From IMG/VR virus record IMGVR_UViG_3300046516_001816, positions 1 to 64,000 of that record: DNA of 64,000 nucleotides. The stretch is one strand, 5' to 3'. The stretch comes from a virus. Position 1 is the stretch's first letter. Every line of letters begins with the position of its first letter. This document shows, one piece after another, positions 1 through 8,421 of this stretch. The position numbers were made by a program, and so were the translations under genes. The notes under the pieces were generated by a model. The model did no database searches, was not told the DNA's origin, and saw nothing but the letters and a program-made list of their open reading frames with translations.

Positions 1-124
1 CGGCTTGCAGTTCTCTTTTTGCGTATTGAAATACATCCGCTACTGGAAGTATGATAGCGAGCGCCACCCGTTCGTGTCCCAGCAGCGGATGTATTTCAAT
101 ACGCTCAAAGAGTACTGCAAGCCG
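1..124. repeat. Imperfect inverted repeat, 41-base arms
   Basis: Bases 1-41 are the reverse complement of 84-124 with three mismatches, separated by 42 bases. The arms lie inside an open reading frame, which is unusual for a natural hairpin of this length. Because it sits exactly at the window edge it may be a fold-back assembly or amplification artefact; a real cruciform is the alternative. Confidence 0.8.
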
Positions 125-916
125 GGTGAGTACTACCTGGGCAACCACGGTACCGAAGACGACATGCTCGGCAAGCGCATGTCCGATGGCTGCTACTCGG
201 TGGTGCGCTTAAAGACACCGGACCCCGCCATTGAAACGGTACGGGATTATACGCTGGAACTCGCGGAAGGCATGGACACCATTGTCATGATCCGCATCGA
301 CCAGTTGTTCTCGACCAACACGCACAAAGAAGTCTCGTCGTATGGCAAGATTGCGATGCCGCGAGCCAAACGCAGTCGTTTGGATTTGAACTGTCTCGAA
401 GAAGAACCGGGGGCGGGCAAAGACGAAGGTGGGGATCGTAAACGCAAGCCGTTGACCCGGGAGTTCCGTCCGCCGAAGCTCGCGATGCGGGCGGTGGAGT
501 CGGTTTCGGACTTGATTGAGAAGCTCGAACTGTACCTTGCAAAGGATCCGCGGATTGTTACCACGGATTTGACGGGTATTTTGTATGAGACGAAAGAAAA
601 ACCGGTCGGTAAGAAGGGTGAAGTCGTCTCGTCTACGGAGTTGCAGGAGCGCTTCGTAGTCGGTTTTGCTGCTCTTGAAGTTCAAGCCAACTACCAAGTC
701 GGGGAGGGCACTGGCCAAGCTGGCATCTCGCTCATGATGGGGATGGATATCCTGAACCGGAACTCGTTGAAGCGGTTGGAGAAATCCAATCCGAAAGTCA
801 CTTTGATTACCTGGCTCGAATCGTCACAAGCGTTTCGGTATGCTACGGTCATTGAAGCGGACGGCGACATCGGAATTTGGGCGGGAGTGTACGGCAACCA
901 GCGTCTGATCAAGTAA
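2..916 (+). CDS. Unknown protein, 5' end missing
   Basis: The frame is open from the first bases of the window, so the start lies upstream; about 304 codons are visible, ending in TAA. I recognise no domain. A charged, Gly/Glu/Lys/Arg-rich linker lies near visible residues 125-155, between two regions of mixed, globular-looking composition. The residues coded by the first 41 bases fall in the left arm of the inverted repeat and may not belong to the real protein; from about visible residue 28 on the sequence looks normal. The next gene follows on the same strand after a 77-base gap. Confidence 0.7.
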   Translation, partial: GLQFSFCVLKYIRYWKYDSERHPFVSQQRMYFNTLKEYCKPGEYYLGNHGTEDDMLGKRMSDGCYSVVRLKTPDPAIETVRDYTLELAEGMDTIVMIRIDQLFSTNTHKEVSSYGKIAMPRAKRSRLDLNCLEEEPGAGKDEGGDRKRKPLTREFRPPKLAMRAVESVSDLIEKLELYLAKDPRIVTTDLTGILYETKEKPVGKKGEVVSSTELQERFVVGFAALEVQANYQVGEGTGQAGISLMMGMDILNRNSLKRLEKSNPKVTLITWLESSQAFRYATVIEADGDIGIWAGVYGNQRLIK

Positions 917-993
917 CACGACTTTGTTAAACCTAACGAGCCTGAAGCGGTAGCGTAGACCAATACCGTTTGGGGCTTACATGGAGTGTATCA

Positions 994-1404
994 ATGAACC
1001 GTGTCACAGACGTCATCCGGGGTCGGTTTGCCAACATGCTCGATCGGCACCTGTCAGCGCGTACGAAACGTCTGCTGTTCCTCGCCTCCTTCAGCGCCCA
1101 ACTGAAGGATCCCAAGGAGATCAACAGCGAGATGCTGCGCAAACTCAATCAGATGCTCGAGTTGTCTTCGGACGACGCGGCCCTGAAGCTGCCGATGCAG
1201 TTGAGTCATGCGATCTGGCGAAATCGTCCGTTGGAACCGGGCCTTCGCTTGTCGTTGCGCACCCAAACGCTTCCGGGTGCAGCTTCGTCTATCGGCCTCA
1301 AGGTCATCAAGGCCATGCCGAAGTGGATGCGCTACGGCGACGACAAACGCATGCAAACGGATGTCGAGCAATTGTTGCGCAACTGGCAACGGGTTGGTGC
1401 ATAA
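994..1404 (+). CDS. Small basic protein of unknown function
   Basis: 136 residues. The ATG at 994 is preceded by GGAG seven bases upstream, which is better than the in-frame TTG at 970. The product is helical and basic, rich in Arg and Leu, with a hydrophobic patch near residues 29-35 (LLFLASF) too short for a membrane span. No motif is recognised. It is last in its plus-strand unit and runs into a bidirectional hairpin shared with the convergent gene that ends at 1467. Confidence 0.75.
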   Translation: MNRVTDVIRGRFANMLDRHLSARTKRLLFLASFSAQLKDPKEINSEMLRKLNQMLELSSDDAALKLPMQLSHAIWRNRPLEPGLRLSLRTQTLPGAASSIGLKVIKAMPKWMRYGDDKRMQTDVEQLLRNWQRVGA

Positions 1405-1423
1405 GGCAACGATGCGTCATAAA

Positions 1424-1464
1424 GCCACTGGGAGCCCCGTAGGAGCTCTCAGTGGCCCTTATGC
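1424..1464. terminator. Bidirectional terminator with TTATGCC tag
   Basis: A 12-bp stem (1424-1435 with 1445-1456, one G-T pair) lies between convergent genes. It is preceded by CATAAA and followed by CCTTATGCC, the tag seen at many other terminators in this window. Confidence 0.8.
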
Positions 1465-1466
1465 CC

Positions 1467-2297
1467 TTAGGCTTCTGCGTAGACACTCAGCAAGCTTGTC
1501 GTCGTCTTGTTGAGGCTCTCCGTGAGTGCAGTGGCTTTGTACCAAATGGCCACATACTGCTCGACTTCCCGTCCCATCTCGTACGATCCTTCCGCAAGCT
1601 CGTGCAGGATTTGCGGGGTGAGCTGGGCGAGGTCGCCACGCGTGGCTTTGTCGGCGATGATATCGAGATAGTGTGCAGCTTCCTCGATCTTCTTATCCAG
1701 CGTGCGACGGTTGACGTGGTTGATCTGCTCGCTCACCAGATTGAGGGCTTCGAACACCGGCTTCCAGTCGGAGTTGCGTTGGACCACATCGCCATAGAGG
1801 GCGTCGGTTTTGCCGGAACCGGCGATGAAGCATTCGCCGAGCATGCGGTTGAACTCGTCGCGCTGGGCTTTGAGCTGGTGGTAGTAGGCCCGGTCCATTT
1901 TGGTGCTGAGCTGGAAGCTGTGCTCGTTAATGAGCTGTCCCAAAAAGACGGTGAACTTGTTGAGGCGTTCCACAACCTGGACGGCATGAGCAGTCGCCTC
2001 CCCCAGAATGTGCAGATACTGAAGGTACGGGACCCGGAGGCCCTCAGGTACTTTCACCGGCATCTGCGAAAGATTCACATAGTTGCGACCGGCAACCTTC
2101 GAGAGAAACTCGTGCTGCTGCGCGGTAAGCGGCGCAATCGCGGGCGCGTTACGTGACACCAACCCTTGCAGGTGATGCAGCATCGTCTTGGCGACCGGAA
2201 CGATATGTTGCAGGCGTTGTACGGGAGCGGGGATCGAAAGCATCTCCAGTGCGATTTGGTCGCGCTGAGCTTTCAGGTCTTCTACGGGCGTGGTCAT
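1467..2297 (-). CDS. Helical protein, probably virion-associated
   Basis: 276 residues, ATG at 2297 with AGGA eight bases upstream. The sequence is predicted almost wholly alpha-helical, with heptad-like stretches over residues 95-150 and 185-270, and has no signal peptide or membrane span. No enzyme motif is seen. Long helical proteins without motifs are common among jumbo-phage virion proteins, which is the only basis for the guess. It is divergent from the ATPase gene that starts at 2414, with a 116-base gap that should hold promoters for both. Confidence 0.7.
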   Translation of the reverse strand: MTTPVEDLKAQRDQIALEMLSIPAPVQRLQHIVPVAKTMLHHLQGLVSRNAPAIAPLTAQQHEFLSKVAGRNYVNLSQMPVKVPEGLRVPYLQYLHILGEATAHAVQVVERLNKFTVFLGQLINEHSFQLSTKMDRAYYHQLKAQRDEFNRMLGECFIAGSGKTDALYGDVVQRNSDWKPVFEALNLVSEQINHVNRRTLDKKIEEAAHYLDIIADKATRGDLAQLTPQILHELAEGSYEMGREVEQYVAIWYKATALTESLNKTTTSLLSVYAEA

Positions 2298-2413
2298 AAG
2301 CGTGTCCTATGCACTGGGCGAAAAGAGGGGTTGCTATAAAATTGTACCTGCCCGAAGCATTCTTTGGTAGGGCATTACAGATTAATTGGACAACAAGCAC
2401 GGATACAAAAGCA
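2298..2413. promoter_or_regulatory. Divergent promoter region
   Basis: This 116-base gap separates two divergent genes and is AT-richer than its flanks. TATAAAAT at about 2335 resembles a bacterial -10 box on the plus strand; no clear -35 is seen. An upstream in-frame ATG at 2309 would read through this region. Confidence 0.4.
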
Positions 2414-3895
2414 ATGCAAATTGACCTTAGAACAAAACTGACGCCGGCTCCGCATGTCAAGTTGCTGATCAACATTGGCGCGTTGCTGGACGTTCCGACT
2501 GGCCACTATATCGAAGGCCGTCGCGGGGAATCGATCCTGCTGGGCGGGCTGGCGCCGATCACCGGGATCGTCGGCATCGGTAACAACTTCAAGTCCACGC
2601 TGATGCACTTCATGACGTTGACCGCCATGAGCCGCATGAAGTTCTCAGCTGGCAAAACGTACGACACCGAAGTGAACATCCACGAATGGCACTTGGCCAA
2701 TATCGTGGCGCGCACCGAATCGTTCTTGGGCGAAGACGTGCTGCAAACCCAGCGCTGGTCGATTACCGACAAGACGATGTACATCGGCGACGAATGGTAC
2801 CGCGAGCACAAGAAGGAGCTCGAGGACAAGGCCAAGCGCAAGGACATCGCGGTGAACACGCCGTTCTGGAATCGCGAACGCAGCGCACCGATGCAGATGA
2901 TGGTGCCGACGTACACCGAGATCGATTCGTTCTCCGAATTCGAAACCTCGGACGTGGTCGATATGCAAGACGTCGATCTGGGCGACTCGAAGGGCAACAC
3001 GATTCACATGCGCCAGGGTCTGCAAAAGACGCGTATCCTGATGGAAGCGCCGCGCATTCACGGCTCGGTCTATGACTACTTGTTGATGACGGCGCACCTG
3101 GGCAAAGAAACGACCATGCAGAACGCGGGTCCGGCGGGCTCGGTGCCGATCGTCAAGCTCAAGCACCTGAAGAACGGCGACAAGATCAAAGGCACGACCG
3201 ACAAGTTCACCTTCGTCACCCACAACTGCTGGCACGCGTTCAATGCGAGTCCGCTGATCAACCAGGGCACGAAGGCACCGGAATATCCGCGTCACCCGGG
3301 CGACGATTTGTTGCTCGACACGGACTTGAACACGGTGCAGATTCGGAACTTGCGCTCGAAGTCGGGCGCCTCGGGCATGGCTCTCACGCTGATCGTGTCG
3401 CAGTCTGAAGGCGTGCTGCCGTCGCTGACCGAATTCCATCACATCAAGGAAAACGAACGCTACGGCATGGAAGGCTCCAACGTCTCGTACTGGCTCACGC
3501 TGTACCCGGCGGCGAAGTTGGGTCGGACCACCGTGCGCTCGAAGATCGACAGCGATCCGCTGCTGCGGCGGGCACTGAACATCACCTCGGAGATGTGTCA
3601 GATGTCGTACCTCTGGCATACGCTGCGTCCCGAGTTCCAGATCACGCCCAAGGAACTGTACGAGAAGCTGAAGGCGGATGGCTACGACTGGAACGTGCTG
3701 CTCAATACGCGCGGCTGGTGGACGCACGAGCTCGGCGAAGCTGATCACTTGCCGTTCCTCTCGGTGATGGATCTGCTGCGTATGACGCTGCCGATCGACG
3801 ATCCGAAGTACTACTTCCCGTACTGGCTCAATGCGGACAAGACGGTGAAGGACGAATACCTTCATCATTTTCAACCTGAACTGAAAGCAGCGTAA
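2414..3895 (+). CDS. RecA/DnaB-superfamily ATPase
   Basis: 493 residues from ATG 2414. A P-loop of the variant type GxGNNFKST lies near residues 55-63; phage recombinases of the UvsX type have a similar FKS/FKT form in place of GKS/GKT. It is followed by a hydrophobic helix as in RecA-fold cores. The C-terminal third has conserved-looking Trp/Tyr-rich helices but no motif I can name. A role in recombination, replication or helicase loading is inferred from the fold only. A canonical Walker B aspartate is not obvious, so a non-enzymatic P-loop protein is possible. The ATG at 2309 is open in frame, but that extension would cross the divergent promoter region. Three small genes follow on the same strand. 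Confidence 0.6.
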   Translation: MQIDLRTKLTPAPHVKLLINIGALLDVPTGHYIEGRRGESILLGGLAPITGIVGIGNNFKSTLMHFMTLTAMSRMKFSAGKTYDTEVNIHEWHLANIVARTESFLGEDVLQTQRWSITDKTMYIGDEWYREHKKELEDKAKRKDIAVNTPFWNRERSAPMQMMVPTYTEIDSFSEFETSDVVDMQDVDLGDSKGNTIHMRQGLQKTRILMEAPRIHGSVYDYLLMTAHLGKETTMQNAGPAGSVPIVKLKHLKNGDKIKGTTDKFTFVTHNCWHAFNASPLINQGTKAPEYPRHPGDDLLLDTDLNTVQIRNLRSKSGASGMALTLIVSQSEGVLPSLTEFHHIKENERYGMEGSNVSYWLTLYPAAKLGRTTVRSKIDSDPLLRRALNITSEMCQMSYLWHTLRPEFQITPKELYEKLKADGYDWNVLLNTRGWWTHELGEADHLPFLSVMDLLRMTLPIDDPKYYFPYWLNADKTVKDEYLHHFQPELKAA

Positions 3896-3916
3896 GCTTT
3901 GAAAGGAAACCGGGCC

Positions 3917-4219
3917 ATGGACTGGATCGAACTCACTCCCGGGCACGAGAACGAAGCGCTCCATATGGGGCTGGAATACGGCGATGAAGTCCTCGTCTTA
4001 AAGACCCATAAGAAGCGCAGCCAGTTAAAGAGCCCGGCAACCTGGACAAGCAGTGGCTTGACGGATGTCTTTCGTGTCGTGGTGATCAATCGCGACAATC
4101 TGCTCGTGCGCCACGACAAGGCCTCCCATTTGCGCTATGTTATCTGGAGACAGGTGCTGGGCTTTCGTAAAGCCGCTAAGCCGTCTCCGGACCCTGAACA
4201 CACTGAACCAACACCATGA
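3917..4219 (+). CDS. Small protein of unknown function
   Basis: 100 residues. The ATG at 3917 has AAGGAA eight bases upstream, better than the TTG at 3899. Residues 20-85 look beta-rich with alternating hydrophobic residues (EVLVLKT, FRVVVINRD); the tail is Pro-rich and probably disordered. The stop codon overlaps the next start as ATGA, so the two genes are likely translationally coupled. Function unknown. Confidence 0.75.
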   Translation: MDWIELTPGHENEALHMGLEYGDEVLVLKTHKKRSQLKSPATWTSSGLTDVFRVVVINRDNLLVRHDKASHLRYVIWRQVLGFRKAAKPSPDPEHTEPTP

Positions 4220-4758
4220 ATAAAAACGCACTCGGTCAACTCTCTGAAGAAGACAAGATCGCACTGCGCCAGCAGCTGCATCCTTACATGCAAGCGTCGC
4301 TCGCGCATCAGCTCGACGCCGTGACGGGGACCTACAAGTTCCGGATCGGCTCCGAGGTCAAGCATCTGGAAACCGGCGGCATTTACATCATCACGGGCCT
4401 GCCCAACGAGAACGTCGTGAAAGCCGGGGACGGCTGGGCCGATGCCTACGCGTATCTGATGGTCGACGGTCGCACCGCGTATCGGGCGCAAGAAGCGATG
4501 GAAGACGGACGCTTTGAAGAAGTACCGGCGGGCTCGGCGCTCGAATACGCCAAACAGCTCGCGGAGAACAAACCGACGGTGGTTGAGAAAGCCGTCGCGG
4601 CTGATGCAAAGCCGACCACGATCAAGGTATCGCTCGAGCAACTCGAAGGCGCGCTGCCGTCGGAATGCAGCAAGATCTACACGGACTACGAGAAGGGCTA
4701 CAACAAGGCACTGCGTCATGCACGCGAGTCGCTCAAAGCCCTTTTCCCGGCAGTGTAA
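4216..4758 (+). CDS. Protein with DUF1653-like segment
   Basis: 180 residues, start overlapping the previous stop (ATGA). Residues 38-95 (YKFRIGSEVKH, GGIYIITGL, VDGRTAYRAQEAM, RFEEV) have the order of short motifs seen in DUF1653-type small domains, where a His/Gly-Gly strand is followed by a conserved Phe-x-Glu end; this is a weak match. An Ala/Lys linker joins it to a helical C-terminus (residues 130-178). A weak hairpin follows the gene. Function unknown. Confidence 0.65.
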   Translation: MNKNALGQLSEEDKIALRQQLHPYMQASLAHQLDAVTGTYKFRIGSEVKHLETGGIYIITGLPNENVVKAGDGWADAYAYLMVDGRTAYRAQEAMEDGRFEEVPAGSALEYAKQLAENKPTVVEKAVAADAKPTTIKVSLEQLEGALPSECSKIYTDYEKGYNKALRHARESLKALFPAV

Positions 4759-4775
4759 GAGTTATTTAACCTGGC

Positions 4776-4814
4776 TTAAGCGTTTGAAATTCGGACGCTT
4801 AATAGTATTATTGT
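4776..4814 (+). terminator. Possible terminator hairpin
   Basis: TTAAGCGT (4776-4783) pairs with ACGCTTAA (4795-4802), followed by an AT-rich run. The stem is only 8 bp and lacks the TTATGCC tag, so it may be weak. Confidence 0.45.
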
Positions 4815-4828
4815 AAAAAATTACTACC

Positions 4829-5203
4829 ATGACCCATAGTGTAGCAGTATCTGCTGAGGCAGAAAATACCGTCGCAGCACCCGAAATCAACGTCGAAAAT
4901 CTGGTCGCCTGGATGACCCAGCTGCTGGCCGAGCGCGGCCATCCGCAACCGGCTGCCTGGACGCAATTCCTGATGGCCGGTATCGACGGGCTGCCCGACA
5001 ACGATTACCAGATGTTCGAGATCAATCGCGCGTGGCGCGTGGCTTTTGCTCGCATTGCGGGTAAGGGCTTGATGACCTCGGAAGAGTCGATGAACGTGCG
5101 CTATTCGTTGATCGACAAGTGCCCCGTGGAAAACTGGAAGGAGTCCTTCGTATCAGGAGTCTTGCCGTGCATTCTTCGTCTTCAGTTGCCGATCCAAAGT
5201 TGA
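4829..5203 (+). CDS. Small protein of unknown function
   Basis: 124 residues, ATG 4829 after an AT-rich leader without a clear Shine-Dalgarno. The first 20 residues are Ala/Val/Glu-rich and probably disordered; the rest is helical with many Trp/Phe residues (AWMTQLL, WTQFLMAG, RAWRVAFARI). The 3' end overlaps the downstream SLOG-family gene by 37 bases, so the pair is likely co-translated. Not recognised. Confidence 0.65.
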   Translation: MTHSVAVSAEAENTVAAPEINVENLVAWMTQLLAERGHPQPAAWTQFLMAGIDGLPDNDYQMFEINRAWRVAFARIAGKGLMTSEESMNVRYSLIDKCPVENWKESFVSGVLPCILRLQLPIQS

Positions 5204-5712
5204 TCGCGCACCAGCCCCTGTCCCATGACGCGATTGCCAATTTCGACGTAGCGATGTTGATTGCGGGCTCGCGTGGTTTCACCGATTACGACCAGTTTGT
5301 GCAGACGCTCGAAGAAGAGATTCTGTACGAACATCCCAAGGATTCGATCATCTTTATCACGGGCGCGGCCAAAAGCGGCCCAGATGATATGATTATCCGC
5401 TGGTGCCGCGAAAACGGCTACGCCTGGACTGAGTTCCCGGCGGATTGGGATGACATTAGCGTACCGGGTTCCTTTGTGAAGAAGAACCGGTTCGGCAAGC
5501 TTTACAATGCCGCTGCCGGCCATCAGCGCAACCGCTTGATGGCTGAAGTGATGACGCATGCGTGTATTTGGTGGGACGGCAAATCGCCGGGCACTGAAAA
5601 CATGATCCGTGAAGCTGAGCGCGTGGGCATCACGCCTAGAGTCTTTATCGTAAACGGAGAAAGGAAACGGGACACGCGTTATGACGACGTTAGGCAAGCG
5701 CAAGGAAGCTGA
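5167..5712 (+). CDS. DUF2493/YspA-like SLOG-fold protein
   Basis: 181 residues from GTG 5167, chosen because AGGAG lies seven bases upstream and earlier candidates have none. The core after residue 30 shows the family pattern: a first strand with AGSRGFTDY, then IIFITGAAKSGPDDMIIRW, a FPADWDD segment, an NRLMAE helix and WWDGKSPGTENMI. Known relatives are Rossmann-like SLOG domains that bind nucleotides or nucleotide-derived ligands and turn up near stress, toxin and defence genes. Ligand and role here are unknown. It overlaps both neighbours. Confidence 0.8.
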   Translation: MHSSSSVADPKLIAHQPLSHDAIANFDVAMLIAGSRGFTDYDQFVQTLEEEILYEHPKDSIIFITGAAKSGPDDMIIRWCRENGYAWTEFPADWDDISVPGSFVKKNRFGKLYNAAAGHQRNRLMAEVMTHACIWWDGKSPGTENMIREAERVGITPRVFIVNGERKRDTRYDDVRQAQGS

Positions 5713-6364
5713 GGCGTTTATTCTGAAATGGATTGCGCGCCTCGTTCCGGGCAGTGACAACGCTGGGCTCTATGGCAACATGTTTGCCAAGATGGATGAC
5801 AAGACGTTTGACGCCTTTATCAAATCAGTCGGTAAGGTGGAAACACGTCTGTCGGTGGTCGTGCCCAACTTTGCGAAAGCGAAGGTCACGATCGAAAACA
5901 ATCTGGCCATTGCCAAAGAGCTCGGGCATGACTTCTACGAACGCCTGTGGATTAAACCCAGTGATGACCAGCCGGCGTATCTGACGCGAGAGAAGTACCT
6001 CGTGATGGATTTGCCGCTGCGTCGTCAAGCACAGCTGCTGGTGAAGAAGATCTCGATTCCGGAAGACAATCAAAGTGTGGACGATCTGACGGGGCAACCG
6101 TCGGGCAAGTCGGACAGCGCCAAGATCTCGTACCCGGAAACGATGGTGCTTACTTCCCTGAAGCTCGATCGCAACCTCACCGAGTTTTTGAAGTACCGAG
6201 GCGGCGACACGCAAGGGTTCAATGCAATGAACGACAGCTTTGCCAAGACGGGGGGTGCTTCGCAAGAAGCGATCAAACATCTGGCAGGCGGTGTTCGCAG
6301 CACACAGACGCTGCGCACCATTCTCACCGCGATGCATTTCTCGGTGGCGGGTCTGGGCGAATAA
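5681..6364 (+). CDS. Conserved-looking protein of unknown function
   Basis: 227 residues, ATG 5681 inside the end of the SLOG gene (32-base overlap). The product is helical with two blocks: residues 1-125, ending in basic helix LPLRRQAQLLVKK, and a second block from 150 with motifs KISYPETMVL, FLKYRGGD and RSTQTLRTIL. I do not recognise it. The overlap with the SLOG gene and the tight spacing to the next gene (18 bases) place it in one operon. Confidence 0.7.
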   Translation: MTTLGKRKEAEAFILKWIARLVPGSDNAGLYGNMFAKMDDKTFDAFIKSVGKVETRLSVVVPNFAKAKVTIENNLAIAKELGHDFYERLWIKPSDDQPAYLTREKYLVMDLPLRRQAQLLVKKISIPEDNQSVDDLTGQPSGKSDSAKISYPETMVLTSLKLDRNLTEFLKYRGGDTQGFNAMNDSFAKTGGASQEAIKHLAGGVRSTQTLRTILTAMHFSVAGLGE

Positions 6365-6382
6365 AGGATAACGGGGTAAACG

Positions 6383-6895
6383 ATGGCATTGACTGCCGAA
6401 GAATGGATTACAGTCGGGGAGGTCTATCAGGACAGCCTCAAGTTCGTGCTGGATAACAACAGCCGGATGCTTGCGCCTGACGTGAACGAGCGCATCATGC
6501 GCTTTATGTACACGTACGTGCTGGTGCAGAAGCCCTTCACCATCACGACTCCGCAAGGCATGCAGCATGCAGTTGAGACTGTCTTCACGGACGAAGCCGT
6601 GCGCGACTTCGTCCTCACGCTGGTCTATGTGTTCTTCAGTCGTTGGGGAGGCACGTCGCAGCGTTTCTCGGAACTCGTCGAGTCCATTGCGTTCGCCGTT
6701 AGCGCAAATGGAAACGGCCCCCTTGGGAATGGTGTAGGTTCGCGCAATGCGATTCCCAAACAACTCCTTGAGGATCTGCCCAAGGAAGACGGGGTACGGT
6801 CACTGCTGGGGGACAACAAATGGATGGTCGTCCTGCTCCTCATGCAACTGGTCGTCGCGTTCCCTGCTCCGCAAGAGAGCAAAACCAAGAAGTAG
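6383..6895 (+). CDS. Helical protein of unknown function
   Basis: 170 residues, ATG 6383. The predicted structure is helices with aromatic/hydrophobic faces (FVLTLVYVFFSRW near residues 76-88; MVVLLLMQLVVAFP near residues 149-162). The second segment is hydrophobic enough for a membrane anchor but is bounded by a charged tail, so a soluble helix is equally possible. No motif is recognised. It is followed by a hairpin at 6928. Confidence 0.7.
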   Translation: MALTAEEWITVGEVYQDSLKFVLDNNSRMLAPDVNERIMRFMYTYVLVQKPFTITTPQGMQHAVETVFTDEAVRDFVLTLVYVFFSRWGGTSQRFSELVESIAFAVSANGNGPLGNGVGSRNAIPKQLLEDLPKEDGVRSLLGDNKWMVVLLLMQLVVAFPAPQESKTKK

Positions 6896-6927
6896 GTCCA
6901 AACGCAGTACAACTGACGTAAACTAGC

Positions 6928-6950
6928 CCGGGAGCGGGACCATCTCCCGG
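6928..6950 (+). terminator. Weak hairpin after the 6383 gene
   Basis: CCGGGAG (6928-6934) pairs with CTCCCGG (6944-6950). There is no T-run and no TTATGCC tag, so it may be an attenuating or protective hairpin and not a strong terminator. Confidence 0.4.
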
Positions 6951-6980
6951 ATCATCATCTCTAAACGCAGCTATGCAACA

Positions 6981-7697
6981 ATGACTGCAAATAAAAAGAT
7001 CGAGACGTTGATGTTCGAGTTGGATGCATTGCTCGACACGCGACTCGGCACCATTCGAAAGATGGGGGTTGAACACGCCGAACGAGTTCTCACTCAGCAG
7101 TACCTTACGAGGGAGATTGACGAATTCGACGGCATCAGTAGTTCTGCCTTCAAAGAGCTGTACAAGAAGCGTGATGTAGAAACACTGAAGTTTAGTACGA
7201 TAACGGCGTTGGTTCCTCAGCTCAAGGATTTGACGACGTTCTTGAGCGAGATGGCGATCACGCGACCCTATTTCGATGGGGTGCAGATCGCAGTCAATGT
7301 GTGGCCTTACAAACTCTCTGCTGAAGAGCGTAAGGACCTGGGTGATTCCGTGTCGGCTTGGACGGGGGGTCTTGTCCCTGTTACGCTGATTAATATCAAA
7401 CCCGAAGCCCTGACGCCACAACTGGTTAAAACGCAGTTCGCCATGATGTTCATGTACGATTATGGCAGCTGGATGGAAATGCACTCGGAAGCGTTCAACG
7501 AAACTCGGCACCGCTGTGCTGAGATTCACCTCGTCGCTCCTGCCATGTATTTCAATGAGAAGCCGGATGAGAAGACTCTTAAGGAGTTGATCCGCGAAGC
7601 CGCGCACCCCTTCCAGGCCGCCATGATGCTGGCCTCTCCGCTAGTCGGCTTAGAACTCATTGACGTGAAGTATTTTAGCGTCGTAGCACCGCAATAA
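6981..7697 (+). CDS. Protein of unknown function
   Basis: 238 residues, ATG 6981. The N-terminal 70 residues look like a helical bundle (KIETLMFELDALLD, GVEHAERVL); the C-terminal half is alpha/beta with strands PVTLINI, MMFMYDYG and IHLVAPAMYF. No catalytic motif is seen. Its end faces the convergent gene that stops at 7804, with a shared hairpin between them. Confidence 0.7.
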   Translation: MTANKKIETLMFELDALLDTRLGTIRKMGVEHAERVLTQQYLTREIDEFDGISSSAFKELYKKRDVETLKFSTITALVPQLKDLTTFLSEMAITRPYFDGVQIAVNVWPYKLSAEERKDLGDSVSAWTGGLVPVTLINIKPEALTPQLVKTQFAMMFMYDYGSWMEMHSEAFNETRHRCAEIHLVAPAMYFNEKPDEKTLKELIREAAHPFQAAMMLASPLVGLELIDVKYFSVVAPQ

Positions 7698-7734
7698 ACG
7701 TACCCTGAGAACACCCGGCATACAACGCCTACCA

Positions 7735-7772
7735 CTCCTAGCCATGCCCAAATCATCGGGGTAGGCTAGGAG
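7735..7772. terminator. Bidirectional terminator hairpin
   Basis: CTCCTAGCC (7735-7743) pairs exactly with GGCTAGGAG (7764-7772), between convergent genes. The flanking TTATGCC tag is not evident here. Confidence 0.65.
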
Positions 7773-7803
7773 CGGAGGGCTAAATCGTCCGGTTAACGTG
7801 CTC

Positions 7804-8310
7804 TCACTGGCCCGGGGTTAAGCTCTGGGCCATAAAGGTATCGAAGTCCATTTGTGCCGCATCGCTGTCCATTTCACCGGGGACCACTTCGGGTTCGGGC
7901 AGGCCAACGGGTAACTGCGGTACAGCGCGACGTTCTTGAATCTGACCGTCGATCACCATCCCAGCTTGCATGGCACCCGGGGTCTGGAGGACCTGGGCAA
8001 TCAACGCTGCGGCCTGTGCCTGAGACGCACCGATCTTCTCATCGGTCTTCAGGCGTTTGCGACCGAGGGCGGCGCGGTCCATCCCGTCAAGCGCGGCCAG
8101 CACCACCATCTTGTCGCCCTTTTCCAGACTGTTCAGCTTCTCGCCGTCTTCCCCCATCATGGCGGTGACAATCTGCTGACGTTTCTTCTGGGTATAGGTA
8201 AGGACATGGTCCTCGCCTTCGATCACTTGCACAACAATTGGTGCGGCTTGATTTACACCAATCGTTTGAGGCGTGTGATCGTGTTGCGCTTCATCGTCGT
8301 CATAGTCCAT
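7804..8310 (-). CDS. Acidic protein of unknown function
   Basis: 168 residues. The ATG at 8310 is preceded on the minus strand by GAGG six bases upstream; the longer frame to 8346 has no such signal. The N-terminus is very acidic (DYDDDEAQHD). The middle (residues 45-120) is a charged helical region rich in Lys, Gln and Ala; the C-terminus is Pro/Glu-rich. No domain recognised. Divergent from the 8422 gene. Confidence 0.7.
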   Translation of the reverse strand: MDYDDDEAQHDHTPQTIGVNQAAPIVVQVIEGEDHVLTYTQKKRQQIVTAMMGEDGEKLNSLEKGDKMVVLAALDGMDRAALGRKRLKTDEKIGASQAQAAALIAQVLQTPGAMQAGMVIDGQIQERRAVPQLPVGLPEPEVVPGEMDSDAAQMDFDTFMAQSLTPGQ

Positions 8311-8421
8311 GACACACCTCGGTAGGCTAGATAGTTTGAGTAACATATCATTCTAATGAGCTTCTTCGCTGAATCTCACTTAAATCAAGCCAAAACGAAC
8401 GGTAAACGAATAGGAGTTGTG
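8311..8421 (+). promoter_or_regulatory. Divergent promoter with ATATCA...TGAG element
   Basis: The element ATATCATTCTAATGAG lies at 8345-8360, about 60 bases before the next plus-strand gene. It matches three other copies in the window (31165, 49726, 54584), each upstream of a plus-strand unit. It is a candidate promoter for a phage RNA polymerase. Confidence 0.5.

Noticed and set aside
2309-2413. 35-residue N-terminal extension of the RecA-like ATPase
   Set aside because: It would cross the divergent promoter region, has no Shine-Dalgarno, and the ATG at 2414 gives a protein that begins like a normal N-terminus.
4216-4758. Confident DUF1653 assignment
   Set aside because: Only short motif order agrees; kept as a weak note, not as the name of the protein.
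5119-5166. Earlier GTG start for the SLOG-family gene
   Set aside because: No Shine-Dalgarno there; AGGAG is correctly placed for GTG 5167.
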